In this document: in pieces, positions 12,646 to 24,941 of the stretch
Numbering within the stretch: position 1 is the first letter of the stretch
Layout: each line of letters begins with the position of its first letter
Source: Pithys albifrons albifrons
Lineage: Eukaryota > Chordata > Aves > Passeriformes > Thamnophilidae
Assembly: GCF_047495875.1 (NCBI RefSeq)
Contig: NC_092459.1
Span: forward strand, 38,483,490-38,547,489
Reading direction: 5' to 3'
DNA length: 64,000 nt
The notes under the pieces: generated by a model
Databases searched by the model: none
Seen by the model: the letters and a program-made list of their open reading frames with translations, nothing else
What the model was told of the DNA's origin: nothing
Program-made: the position numbers and the translations under genes

Positions 12646-13680
12646 CTGCAGGCAAGGAGATTGGAAGAGGCATGAATGTTTTGCCTTGGCCGAAGCTTGT
12701 ATTAGTTGGTAACTTCAGTTACCTTTCATGATGATCTTTTGCAGAATATATTTGTTTATGCTGGAAAGCAGACCCTTGAGTTTTAAATAAATTAGTGCAC
12801 CTTTTTTAAATTATTCTCTTCTCTCTTTTGTCTAGCTGCATCAGATGCTGTGCGTTTTCCCAGTACTAAATTCATATATCAGAGAATCATACATATTTTA
12901 CAGTAGCTTTTCCTGTTTATATCATTATAAACTAAATCAACTATTTCATTTTACATATGGAGCAGAAAGTTTATGGTCATATTAAAACTCCAGTGAACAG
13001 CCCATTCAATTTATATCTTAAAGTGAAAAAGGTTTTATTGTTTGGGACTTTTCCCCATGAATTTCAGCCCAATACTCTCCATCATCATGTCTACCATAAC
13101 AACAATAGTAAAGATTAAAGGACATGATGATAAGTCATAATTGAATGTTACCATAATTCCTAACTTGCTGAATTCCCTTGTGGTACTAGGTACATTCAAG
13201 AATATTACAGTCCCTGTATGTAGACACATACAGCTATCTGCTTTCTCTGCTATATCAGACCTCCTGTAAAACAGCCTTCTGATAATTCACTCCTTACTTT
13301 CCATTTCTCTCTTTGTGAATCAATGGCCTCAGAAAGACACCTGTTCTATTCTATATTTCCCACAGCTGGAATTGGCACAGGCCCTTGCTCTGCTCTAAGA
13401 TTGTGGGACAACAAATTTCTGTGTCAGAAGAAAGGAAGCTGAATTAATAATTCTGCTTCTCTGTGCTGGCTCTACTTGTCAGTGCTTCTGTCCTTTTGTC
13501 ATAGCTGGAAAGATACATTGAGCATTGGCACTACTTACTGCCTGAAACAGTCCATGAAACAGAATTACTTATATATACAAGAAGAATTAGAAATACACAA
13601 GCCGAAAGGTGATGAAATCTGTCATAGAGTTTTTAGTATCAAGTAAATGTAAAAGGTGCTCCCTCCACTTGAAAACTTAC

Positions 13681-13741
13681 TATTGCTGCGGCACTCAAAG
13701 CCAGATGCTCTCTCTACAACTGTCCTTTGAAGCAGTGAAAC
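13681..13741 (-). CDS. Exon of the unidentified minus-strand gene (61 nt)
   Basis: The acceptor TTACTCAGCTTATTCACAG and donor AGCAATA|GTAAGTTTT enclose VSLLQRTVVERASGFECRSN in phase 0, leaving one base. Joined to the next exon this base makes AGA (Arg). Both splice sites are near consensus. Confidence 0.7.
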
Positions 13742-14730
13742 CTGTGAATAAGCTGAGTAACCTGCAGCATGTTCCCTGACCTGACTGCCTACCCAGGCTC
13801 ATTCTGTCCACACTGTCTTAGAGAGAAAGACACAGCTTTGTTCTCTTTGGTGAACCCCTGCAGTATCAGTCTGACCTTTCAGTGCTGAGAACTGTATAGG
13901 AAGGATTCAGCTGACTGATCTGCTGTGGCACACAGGATGGCAGATGTAGCCAATGCAAGAAAATTGTCCCAAACCTGCAAATTAACTTGCCTGTCTGCAT
14001 CTGAGTATTGAAGTACCAAGAGAAAATAATCACTTGGGCTTAAGGGTGGTTTCAGGCTACTTAGCTGGATCTTGACATGGAAATACAATTAATGACTATG
14101 AAGTGTGCACTTTATATAAATTTGTGTTACCTCTGCATTAGAAATGAATAAACCGTCTATAAAATAAGTGTGCTGTTGGTGACCCTTTCCTAAGCAACAT
14201 GTTAGTGAGATGAAACTGCCTCAAGTAACCACTGCAAGGTGTACCTGTCTGAGAAGGACACTCTATATAATAAAGTTTCAAAGCTCCCTATTCAGTTTAT
14301 GAATGATCATGCCTAGGCATATTTGAATTTGTCACTATTGAAAATGCTACTTTTTGATTATTGTCTTTAAAATGTTCTATTTCCTGGAGTTTGGCTATCT
14401 TTTGTGTAGTCCTTGGCATATCAGTACCTTGCAATGAATATACAAAAGTTATTAGGTTTTTCTTAGCAAGTGTGGGTTTACTACCTCCCAAAATACTAAA
14501 AGATATTGTGCATAATATAATTTCAAAATAATTGTGTCACATAAACTAAATGGATAAAAGGATATAGATAAATAATCTAAAGTGGTAATAGATAGTATGA
14601 CTATGTATATCAAACACATGGTATAAATGTGTTTCTCCTTATTTACTACCAGTTCCTGTAAACAAGCCAAAATGAACCCTTAAAACAGCATTGCCTCACT
14701 TACTGTATTAAAATAAAAATGTATTCTTAC

Positions 14731-14841
14731 AAAAGACATCCTGACAGCTTCAATATTAACTAGTATCCTCATGTCCAGACTACCAGTCAATGTAGATATA
14801 TTTGAAATGGGTTGTTTCAAGTAAGTTGAGACATTTCTACA
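14731..14841 (-). CDS. Exon of the unidentified minus-strand gene (37 codons)
   Basis: A long pyrimidine tract (TTTATTTTTTTCAG) gives a strong acceptor, and TCTTTT|GTAAGAAT the donor. The 111 nt have only phase 0 open: CRNVSTYLKQPISNISTLTG, then MRILVNIEAVRMSF. Phase agrees with both neighbours. Confidence 0.7.
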
Positions 14842-15114
14842 CTGAAAAAAATAAACTGATAAATCATATGTCATCCAAATTGCCACCTTTATATTCTATC
14901 AAAATTTTCCTCCTCATATGCTCTACCCTTTGTAATGTCACCAAAAAAGTAATCACAGCTTTTCTTTGTGTTCATTGGAGTATATTCCCTAGCTTATAGG
15001 AGCATGTCCAATTTTTTTTCTCCTGCTGTAGAGAATGAGAGCATTTTCTGAGTAAAGACACCTGTGGCACCCGTTTGCCTTCACTCAATCCTAAAGCACA
15101 GAACCTTTCATTAC

Positions 15115-15365
15115 AAGATCTGAACATGACAGACAATCCAAGAAATTACAAAAAATTGGTACATTCACAAAAACAGGTAAATCTGTTTCTATAGATTCTG
15201 AAGACTTCGTAGGTAAGGGCCAATATTTCACAGTATCAAGGACAAAATTATGGACATCCACTTGATCTATAACTCCCACTCAGTCCTCCTCCTGTTTGTG
15301 TTTCCAGGCAAAAGCCACCCAAGCTTCATGAATTGATATCATAGCTTCTGAGCAGTCACATCTCT
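15115..15365 (-). pseudogene. Exon of the minus-strand gene with an in-frame TGA
   Basis: After the acceptor CTCTGGACCTCTTAG, 83 codons in phase 1 run to GATCTT|GTAATG with only one interruption, a TGA at 15280-15282. Before it the reading is RCDCSEAMISIHEAWVAFAW and KHKQEED. After it come VGVIDQVDVHNFVLDTVKYW and NVPIFCNFLDCLSCSDL. The same frame is protein-like on both sides of the stop, and the out-phase (0) fits the next exon. This looks like a recent nonsense change, for example from CGA, in a formerly coding exon. A sequencing error or a false exon remain possible. Confidence 0.55.
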
Positions 15366-15501
15366 CTAAGAGGTCCAGAGTTTCCAGTGTGGCAGATCAT
15401 TCCACCTCCATAATTCGTCCCACCCTGCCCCCTCCAGTGGATAAGTCATAAGTTCAAAAAATCGGCATTTAAACTAAAACTGTTGACAGTCCCTTACTTA
15501 C

Positions 15502-15687
15502 AACATTTGGCATGATTGTGTAGTAATACAGTATAAGAGATAAATTTGAAGTTTAACATTGTTGATGAGTCCATAAATTTCTGAATCAAGCCTGAAATTT
15601 CTTGGCCTACATTTTAAATAGAGTTGCTTCTGAATGTCCTCCTTAGAGGAGGAACAGTAAGCAACATTGGTGCATGCACACAAATTG
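15502..15687 (-). CDS. Cys-containing exon of the unidentified minus-strand gene (186 nt)
   Basis: The acceptor TTTGTCTTGCATAG opens 186 nt in which only phase 2 is stop-free: NLCACTNVAYCSSSKEDIQ, then YLKCRPRNFRLDSEIYGLIN, then IYLLYCITTQSCQM. The donor is ATGTT|GTAAGTAAG, near-ideal. The out-phase is 2, whereas the next exon needs phase 1. Either an exon has been missed between them or there is a frameshift. Confidence 0.65.
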
Positions 15688-15699
15688 CTATGCAAGACA

Positions 15700-18600
15700 A
15701 AGCTATACTATTAGTGCAATTATATTCTCAGAGCACCAGAGACACCAGGAAAATTGTAGTCCTTAAACCAAAGATATCTAAAAAACATTATCATAAATAA
15801 TTTTACGTGATGGATAAATCAATTCTTTCTACTTAAATCAAGACATTTTATTTTGGCACAACAGAAGACACTGGAAAAAGTAACTGAACTGACTGATTGT
15901 CATGGGTTTTTTTCACCCCCATCAGTCTTGTTCAGGAAAAGCCACTGAGCGCAACAAATTCCATCTTTCAAGCTCCAATGTTGTATTTCACTATTTTTCT
16001 ACTAAAGATCAAAATGACCATGGGATGTCAGGCACTTAGCATTGCAATTGGAAAGATATGAGGTCTTTAGACAGTCTATTACAAGTTCTTATCAGTACTG
16101 CCATATGCTGCAAGACAGAATGTGCATAAATCTGTCAACACACATAATTCTCATTTTCCGATTAAAGAATACCTTACAGAGAAAACACACATACTTTTTT
16201 TCCTCCAGCATTATGACCCTGTTTAAGGGTATCCAAACACAATTAATCTGCCAGGGAAAATAACAAGCCAAATAGGAATGTATCTGAAGCAGGGAGGACT
16301 TGATTTGTCCATGACGTATTTCAAGTTGATTTTTTATATGTAATTTCATTGTTGGACCTGTAAAAATACTTCTATCAAAATATACATAGGTATTTTAAGT
16401 AGTGGGATATTAAAAAAATTTTTTTTTCAAATTCCCAGTGATTTTTTTAATGTGACTATGTAGTAAAATCTTTCATCAGTCTAAAATGGAATTTGCCATT
16501 AAAAAAAAAAATCCTTTCAACCGTATGTGACAAAAAGAGTATATTTTTCAAATAGCATACGGTTAATTTCTAGGAAGGAAAAAAAAGAGAATTAATTTTA
16601 GTATATATCATTAAATGGCATATATGTCATTAAAACATATATATATATATATAAAATTAGAAAAATTAATTGTTTTCTTTCAGCTGGATAAGCATATAAA
16701 CTGTGAGTGGTAAACTATGTAGGTACTTATTTTTCATAAGACAAAATTTTTACTGTCTTTGTAGCTTGATGGTCTGAGAATTCTAGGAAAGGGTAATATC
16801 TTCTGTTACGTGTAAAAAGATGATCTGAAAAACAATGGCAAAGAGTAACACTGGAGTCTTCAGGACTCTAATCAGGTCATCTGTTAATGAAATGTAGACT
16901 TCGGAGGTGGGCAAAAACTGCTGTAGGAGTAATAAACGAGGTCCCAAAAGAAAGAAGTATCTCACCTACCTAAAACATACTATGTGTTGTAAATTGAGAT
17001 ATAAAATGTAGCTGCATACCAGTGAAAACAAAGCAAGATGTAAATAATGTTAGAAAACATTAAAATAGCCCATGTTGACTTTAGAATGATGAGAAAACTA
17101 ATATAATCCTTCTAAGGGGAGAAAAATTCATCACCAGCTTCAAACTCCACCTTGTCAAGAATTCAGGATGCTGACAACACACTGCAACCCTACTCTGACT
17201 CCTTTAGGACTAGAGATGCAACAAAGAATGACCATAACACCTGGAAAAAAAAAGAGCATTCATTGAAGGTTTGGTATAACAATTTTAGCCATATTACAAA
17301 TGGCATCTAATACTACTTTGGATTGTAACTATCAGTATAATTTCTGGAGTAATTACAACTTTGTTTTGTTTCAGTAAAGACTGTTAGGATTTTAAAGAAA
17401 TGAACAATAAATTCCTTGTTTCACACGTAAGGTATGTCCTCCTTTTTGTCCATGGAAAGATTTTGGGTGTAACAACTAGTGCAGGTATGTTATACACAGG
17501 AACTTGATTTAAAGGCCACATAGAGCGGCAACATAAAAAACAATATACAATGCAGGACACAGAAACATAAAAGATATGTGTCCAGGCATACACACAGCAC
17601 AGTGTTTTTCCAATCATTAGTTAATCACTAGTCATGCAACAATACTTTGCAGAATGTTTTCCTAAATTAACTTGGATAGTTATAATGACAAGACAGTCAA
17701 TCCAATCTATGTTTATAAATACATATATTTATATTTTCCACATGTATGTATTTTTCCTGAGGAAACATTTACACAGTCAAGATGAAATAGGTCCTGACTT
17801 GGAAGGTTCAAATCCCATCAACAAAAAATAATCAGGAACAAGATTAATTAGGTGTTAGTGAAGCAATTAAAAAAAAAAAGGAATGTATTAATTGAACAAG
17901 ATTGCATACAGGCAGCAAGACAAAAACTCTTCGAAGTGACAAGACAGCTTTCAAAGAGATATTGTGTTTGACCATAAAACCTTAAATTATTATGCAAATC
18001 ATGTTTGCACGCATGACACTTGCCAGAAGTACATTTGACCTGTATTTCCTTTCCTCAGTCATGGAATAAAAATTAATTATAGCACCTAAGGGAAAATTAA
18101 TATATTTGAACTTTCTGCTACTGTTGTCCTGAAATTCACCTTTGCCAATCCCTGTATTGACAACTTTTCTGCTTTTAATAACTTTATGTAACACTTAAGG
18201 ACCTGCTTTGTCTTTTCTAAGTTACTAATAATAAAGATGGGAGTCATAGTAGCTGGTTATAGGGAATAAACCAGCAAACTCCAGATCAGGATTTACAAAC
18301 AGATGTTGCTTCTTGTTCCAGGAATTTAAGTTAAACCTAGAGCTATTTGCACTACAGTCCAGGCGAAAAGAGCAACAACTGTTGTTACTTGCAGCATGTT
18401 ATCACTGTTGTAAGTGGTTTAATGGCAATGTGCCTGGGCCATTTCAATATCGGATTTACTACAATAAGTTACTTTCAAGGTCTTCTTCTCTTAATTGTTC
18501 ATTGATTACACACCATTCTTTACAATGAGAACCTCTGAGTTTAATTGGAATCAATGGTGACCAATGGTATACAGTCTCAAACCCTTGTTACTGACTTAAT

Positions 18601-21170
18601 GGAGAGATATACACTTTGAGTTTTAATTGTAAGCATATAGTGTTACCTCATCTGTTTTGCTTCTTTGCTTTAGAGCAACACTCAGTCCTTTATTGTTTTG
18701 TCTAATATTTGGTGTTTCAGAATGCTCTGAGCAGCATCACTTCAAAATGTTTTATTTGCTCTTTAACACAGAGGTGTTGTCATGTCATTCAAAACTCATC
18801 TGCACCCTTCTACCTGAGAAGGTCCTTATCCTGTGTTCCACATGCATTTTTCAATTTTAGCATCAAGGCAAAGTCGCAGTTATTTTCAGTGTTCAGCAAA
18901 AGCAATGGACCACATCTAAACTGGTAGAAATATGCTTCCATCATGCACGTCCATAATACCTTCTAGTTTAGGAAAGTTAATATGAAATGTACTGTAATTT
19001 AAGCTGCAGGATATCCAATTATGAGGAAAGAACAGATTATTAGACTAGGTATATCCACACACACATCTCTAAAGGCAAATACATTTTTAGACAGGTGTGC
19101 ATTGAAGCAATTATATTCTAATTATATATCCTGCAACATTTTTTCACACTTAATTTAACACATGATGTAACCTATTACAGAAAAATATAATTTTAAAAAT
19201 TGTAGTACTGTATTACTCCTGGAAATAAGAAGCCCTTCTGCAGTGCATCTATACCTGATTTTACGCTTATTTTACACTGATCTAGGAAAAGTAGAAGATA
19301 AGTCTTGAAAGGGTCAGTGGGGTAAAGCAAAATAATACTAGTTAAAATCACCAAGTTCCCAGATGATGTCAGAACTTTGAAATCTAGCTTTTTAAGTTAT
19401 AATTAATTAAGATTTGTGAGTTTAAGCTATATCTAATATCTGGTACTTGAAAAATAATGCCAAATGAAATAAATTTAATTGATACAAAACAGAGAGCTAA
19501 CATATGGAAGTACTTTACATTAATAAAAACAGTGACCTTGAAAGACCCTTCTCAGCTTAATAGTTCACTTATATTGATTATGCCAAGATTTTCTTTTTAG
19601 CCACTTTAATTCTGAGAGTCAATATAACATTTTGACTGTTACACTTTACTGCTTTAATTATTCAGAAAAAGGAGTACAAGGGCAGACAGATCAGCTCTTT
19701 TTGTTCTTGCTGTCAGTAATCTAATATACTGTCTTTGCCTCCACCCTACTTTCTTTCTTACCCTCCAATTTTCATTGTGATAATTTTTGATTGATCATAA
19801 TCTGATTTCAATATTTAGTTTGAGGTTTGATTTTTTTCTGAAGTTCTATAAACCAAATGATTAGAGAAAGTAGAGCTATACAAGTAATGAAACAATGAAG
19901 AGCACATTAAGTGACTTTGTAATTTGTGATCTAGCTCTGGTCACCTGCATTAGTCAAAATGAGGTTTAAATCTTTACAGCATAGTATCTCACAACTAAGA
20001 AAGTTTCAGCTATGTAATACTTTTACATGGGGCAAAGTATAAAAAAAAAATAAAACAGCTACTCCTAAATGTCGTTATCACTTTATAATACCATAAGATT
20101 ACATTAGGAAATTTAGGATGCCTGCTTTAGATGTGGTGTAAATTCTGACAGTTGTTTTCTTGATTGACTACCGTGCAGTGGACAAAGCTTCCGAATTATT
20201 AATGTATGTGCTTAAGCCCCTGAATTATGCTTTTAGGATACTTTTTTGAAGGTGTCTTTATCATGGTACCTACAAGTGGCAGCCAGCACCTGTCTATACC
20301 AGTCAAACAAAAAGAACAGGCTTGCTCATTACTTTACTTGCTCCGATAATGAAGATTAAAAGGTCTATACACACCTTTACATACCTTAGAACAGAGTTAC
20401 CAAGTCAAGCCCAGCTTAGCACTTGGCACTTACTTCCATGTTTAGACTATTCATTTGATTGAATAAAGCTTATTCCCATTTCACTCTGGGAAAATGCCAT
20501 TCTCTCTTCAGGATGCATCTTCTCCTGGAACACATGAGATACTCAGGAACTGTAAAACTATTTAGGGAATGTAAATTCAGAATAAAATCTTCCCTCTGTT
20601 GCACCTCAGACACTTAATAGAAAAAATATGCTGGTTCTCACTACATGCAATTTTATTATCTTCCCAGGTTGTGTCTCTGTTCCATGTTGAGACAATTATT
20701 CAACTAATTGTTTTTTTATTAATAAACAGTCACATCACCTGCATGGAGACATTCAGAACACCCAAACTCTTTATATCATAGTGCACTAAAAAATACCACT
20801 ACTAAAGTATCAGTTTCTGAATGCAGGCAGTTATCAGCTAACACTTGTTAAATAAAATTTGAAGTAAATTCTCTTCTGTAACTGTTTTTAGACACAGATT
20901 ATTACCCTAATTATTCATGTCATTTCTAATAAGGAAATTTTATCCTTCTGAGTAATTCTCAGTTTCAAATGGCATTTAAGTTTTGAATCTTGCATATTGG
21001 TATTTTGATTTCTATTGCACAAAATAAGACATGTTAACATAGCTAGTCCACTGAGTATGGGGCTAAGAGTCTAGAAACTGGACTTATCACCTCATAATTG
21101 AAAAGTCTATACAGTGTAACAGAAGTTATGGGAACTACATTTAAACCTTATGAAATAAACAGTAATTCAC
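15700..21170. other. AT-rich DNA, probable intron
   Basis: No mobile element is recognised. Some frames look suggestive but lack two good splice sites: 16783-16965 minus (ISLTDDLIRVLKTPVLLF) and 18160-18190 minus. I leave them uncalled. Confidence 0.4.
16636..16654 (+). repeat. (TA)n microsatellite
   Basis: About nine TA units in AT-rich DNA. Confidence 0.85.
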
Positions 21171-21174
21171 ATAC

Positions 21175-21249
21175 TTGCCATAATCTTTGATTGTTAAGCT
21201 CTTTAAGGTGACTGTTTTCTTGAAATGCATAGAGAAGCTTAAACAAGTC
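21175..21249 (-). CDS. Exon of the unidentified minus-strand gene (75 nt)
   Basis: The acceptor CATCTTCCCCTGTGGACCCAG and donor GGCAA|GTATGTG are both strong. Two frames are open: phase 2 (TCLSFSMHFKKTVTLKSL) agrees with the neighbouring exons, while phase 0 (LFKLLYAFQENSHLKEL) looks more like ordinary helical protein. I cannot settle which is used. The 3' end of the RTE LINE is only about 90 bp upstream. Confidence 0.5.
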
Positions 21250-21339
21250 CTGGGTCCACAGGGGAAGATGAGGGTTGTGATGGACTGTCTTGTAGTACTT
21301 TTTCCTTTTCTTTTTTTTTTTTTTTTGCTAAGACTGCTG

Positions 21340-23217
21340 TTGTGGCAAGAACATACATCATCATGGCTAGGCTTCGCGAACGAAGATTTGAGAAGGACAC
21401 TACCCACGCTTGCTGCAAGCGTGCTGGTGGCTAAAATGGCCGATACGGGATAGGCAGGTCTGGTCACAAAAGGTGCAGCAGAACGTCTCCCTAGGTGATA
21501 TTGGCGAGGGACGGTTCTTTCTGAGTTGTCTTTTCTCCTCAAGACTGACTCTCCGTGCATTCTCAAAAGAAGCAGCAGCGTCGTGAATGGTGTGTCTCCA
21601 TGAATCCCGATTGGAGGCCAGAGTGGACCATTGATAGCAGTCAATATGGTCAAGGCTGAGGTGTTGTTTCAGGGAGTCCTTGTATCTCTTCTTCGGGGCT
21701 CCTCTTTTGCAGTAGCGGGTGGCGAGTTCACCATAGAGCACAATCTTCAGCAGGCGGTGATCCTCCATCCTGGAGACGTGCCCCGCCCAGTGCAGCTGCA
21801 TTCTCATCAGCATGGCCTCGATACTGCTGACCCCTGCCTGTTCAAGAACAGACACATAATCAGACCAGTGGGTGTTTAGGATTGAACGGAGGCAGCACTG
21901 ATGGAAGCGTTCGAGAAGCCGCAGGTGGTGGCGGTAGATGACCCAGGATTCAGACCCATATAAAAGAGTAGACAGTACAATGGCTTTGTAGACACTGATC
22001 TTTGTACTTTTCTTCAGGTGTTTATTGGATCAGACTCTTTTATGGAGTTTTCTGAAGGCTCTCTATGCCTTTGCTAACCTGTTGTCTATCTCTTTGTCAA
22101 TCTTACCGTCTGAGGAAATGATACTTCCCAGATAGGTGAACTGCTGAACTGACTTAAGCTCAGAATTGCCTATGGTGATGTGAGGATGATGGAAGACTTC
22201 TGAGGTGCAGGTTGGTAGAGAAATTCTGTCTTCTTCAGGCTGACTTCCAGCCCAAAAAGCTCAGCAGCCTCTGCAAAGCAGGTTGTTAAACGCTGCAGAG
22301 CTGCTTCTGTGTGAGCAACGAGGGCAGCATCATCAGCAAAAAGCAGCTCACGGACAAAGTTTCACACCATTGGTTATTGGAAAGTGCTCAGAGGGTGCAT
22401 CGCCATATCCTCATGTAGCAGGATGATCATTTTGAGGAACTTGGCGGGACACCCTAAATGTTCCAAGATCTGCCACAGGCCTTTTCTGCTCACAGTGTAA
22501 GATGCTGGTTGGCCGCGGTTATCCAACCAGGTGTAGAGATGAGCTTTGTTTAGGCCACCTATGCTAGGCCCCTCTCCATGTGGAGCAAGCAGTGCTGTCC
22601 CTAGAAAAGGCTTGCTTGGTCATTCAGGATGCTGCCTCAGGAGACTGTCATCTCTGGGGTCAAGTCTCTAATGACCAATATCCTGAACTGCCTGCATGCA
22701 GGGTTGAGTCTGCAGCTTCCAGCTGCTTCCTATCACCTGCCGTTTTCGACCCTCGCCTGTCGCTACAGGGCTTTGCAATGTGGGTGAACCCTTCAAGCCT
22801 GCGCAATGGATTTTTTAGGTGAGGCACAGCATGTGCAGAACTGACCGCACCCTTTACTCTTAAGGTTCATCTGCCACAGCCTAGAGAGCGTGGACGGTGA
22901 CAGTGAATACCTCAGGATGTAAGTTTGCTTAGAGTATCCTTCTCTTAGATGGATGGCCTTACAGGGCTAAGCAAGCTCCACCTGCCCGGGTTTGGGGTTG
23001 GAGTTGTCCTTCTCCTAGGATGGTTGCCAGATGGCTAGCGAGCCCATCCTGCCCGTGGACACACTTTGTCTGACCCTTCAGCTGAGACCTGTCTGGCATG
23101 GGAGACCCTATTGGTGGCACAAATCACCCCCAGCACAGCTCTCAACCTCATGAGGGCACGCAAGCTTCTCGCCTGCGACAAGGGGGTGTCCCCGGAGAAG
23201 AACATGCAACACTAAGG
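21340..23217 (-). mobile_element. RTE-clade LINE (AviRTE-like), internally deleted and decayed
   Basis: On the minus strand, fragments of a reverse transcriptase are readable: ELLFADDAALVAH with the FADD catalytic motif at 22329-22340. A C-terminal region follows at 21400-21855 (MQLHWAGHVSRMEDHRL, then GAPKKRYKDSL, then a C-x2-C...H...C finger near the end). Stops and frameshifts interrupt the RT. The 5' part (22.6-23.2 kb) is non-coding and holds two tandem copies of a roughly 69-bp unit. The middle of the element is missing. The 3' end near 21355 matches the tail of the SINE at 57.3 kb. AviRTE is a patchily distributed bird LINE family with reported horizontal transfer; the family assignment is from memory. 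Confidence 0.7.
22936..23060. repeat. Tandem 69-bp unit in the 5' region of the RTE LINE
   Basis: Two diverged copies share TCCTTCTC(T/C)TAG(A/G)ATG, then GGCTA(A/G)GC(A/G)AGC and a GCCCG end. The first begins near 22936 and the second near 23005. Such 5' monomers often carry LINE promoter activity; no function is shown here. Confidence 0.6.
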
Positions 23218-23878
23218 TAAACATCTTGGATCAAATTCATGTAGCCTAAATTCCGCAAAAGCTTTTATACTTATTGTTTCTTATAAGCTAGGCTTAAGTC
23301 ACAATACTTGCATATAGAAAACAGCATGAAAAATGGCTTGAATTGAGTCCATTCAGATTTGATTATAGATTTATTTTTCTCCAGTGTTCTTTAGAGAGAC
23401 ACTTAGGAGTCATCCATAGCAGACTGCATGCTCAGGAGCATCCAGGCTGACACAACAAGGACCCAGTTTTACTAGAGAGAACTAGAAGTGCCTTCTCAAA
23501 ACTCCATTTCATCATCCAGTGAGTACCGTGAATTCCTAGTTCAAGAATGGGAAACATTAGCTCATCATTCTTCATGCTCAAAGCTTCACAAATTCCAGTG
23601 AGAAATGATCACAATATCTCTATAGTTTATTAATAATTTCACTAACATGGAGATAACACTGATATATTTTTTTCACAACAAAATTCTTAAAGGTGGCTGT
23701 TGTAATATAGCAGATACACTTTTCCTATGATAGTTTAGCATCCTAATTTTGAAACCCAAAGTACTATTCAGCAGTTTAGTGCTGTTTACATTTAAACTTA
23801 TCCAATACTTATGCATTCCCTTCAGCATCTAGTGAAAAAAAATATGCTTCATAAACAAACATCAATACTCAATCATAC

Positions 23879-23917
23879 CTTCCTAGTAGAAGAATGACTG
23901 TCTTCCTGGCAGAATCA
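23879..23917 (-). CDS. Micro-exon of the unidentified minus-strand gene (39 nt)
   Basis: A strong acceptor (TTTCTACTTCCTTTAG) and a donor (AGGAAG|GTATGA) enclose 39 nt. Only phase 2 is open, reading DSARKTVILLLG. The phases fit the exons on both sides (2 in, 2 out). The RTE LINE at 21.3-23.2 kb lies in the intron after it. Confidence 0.5.
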
Positions 23918-24561
23918 CTAAAGGAAGTAGAAACAAAAATGTACAGACTTTTTTATTTAAAAAAAGTTATATCAATGGCAACTATATGGCAGTAACATGT
24001 AAGATTTGTAAGATTGTGAAGAAAAATGTATGCTGTCCTAGAAAATGTCCTAGCATTTAGAGTACTACGAAATTACTAGATCATGTTAGTGTTTAGGCAA
24101 CACCAACACTCTCAGCGCTCTAAAAATGGGCTGATTGTGACAGACTGGAATTTGAGCAAATCAGTCAGGTTTGCTACTATCTCCACCTCTGCTAAAAAGG
24201 AATTGAATCTATAAAAAATTACATTATAAACCTGTCATTTCTATGATTCACATTTTATTTTATTAATGGCATTCATGAAAGAGATTAAAAAGATATCAGT
24301 AGGGATATTGTTTTACCCCTGTTTTTAACTGGAGAAACATGCAAATGAACAAAACACGCAAATTAAGCCAGAGCTTCAAGTTAAAATTAAGGCACAGATA
24401 TTTTTCACATAGTAACTGTACAGAGATAGATTAGACTGTGATTTTTGGGCATAATTTTAGAAATTAATTTAAAATTTAATGTAATTACTCAAATTATTCT
24501 AGTCATCAATAAACAAAGGAGACGCCACCTCTATGAATACTAAACAAATTGGTTTTCTCAC

Positions 24562-24677
24562 CTTCCTGAATTCTGCCATTTTTCGTAACTGTTTCTGTGT
24601 TCTTTCTGTTGCTGACAAAGGTTAACAAAACTGTGAGCAATTGACACCTCTCTGGAAATGTCTCTTCCCAGGTTTTC
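24562..24677 (-). CDS. Exon of the unidentified minus-strand gene
   Basis: The frame reads ENLGRDISREVSIAHSFVNL, then CQQQKEHRNSYEKWQNSG, and ends GGAAG|GTGAGA in phase 2. The acceptor is weak (ACCATAG, or TTTCCAG slightly downstream), so the left edge of the protein segment is uncertain. The choice of frame rests on the phase match with the next exon, which forms AGT (Ser). A second frame is also open. Confidence 0.5.
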
Positions 24678-24880
24678 CTATGGTCCTTATGTAGCACTTC
24701 TATTTTTGTTATCACAGGCTTAAATTACTTTTCGGCTTTGCCCTAATGGTAGTTTGAAACTAATAAATTTGCTAACCCCAGCATCTGTAACAGCCACAGA
24801 AGCGAGACAAACACATTTCCAGCCAGGGACACTATCCAATAACAAATACCGAACATCTATTCAAGTTCATTATGTCTTAC

Positions 24881-24941
24881 TTCATTGAACAATTGAGATT
24901 TCTTTAGTATGAATCATTTTAATTCTCCAGTCTTGAATCTC
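24881..24941 (-). pseudogene. Candidate exon with an in-frame TGA
   Basis: The acceptor ATATTTTCCAG and donor CAATGAA|GTAAGAC frame 61 nt reading EIQDWRIKMIHTKEISIVQ. A TGA at 24882-24884 comes one codon before the donor, and the other two frames have stops as well. If it is an exon, it is disabled. The in-phase (0) matches the out-phase of exon 39864-40005, although intervening exons may exist. Confidence 0.35.

Noticed and set aside
20390..20530. Minus-strand frame EKMHPEERMAFSQSEMGISF before a strong donor at about 20434
   Set aside because: A stop falls between the frame and the donor, and no phase fits the neighbouring exons.
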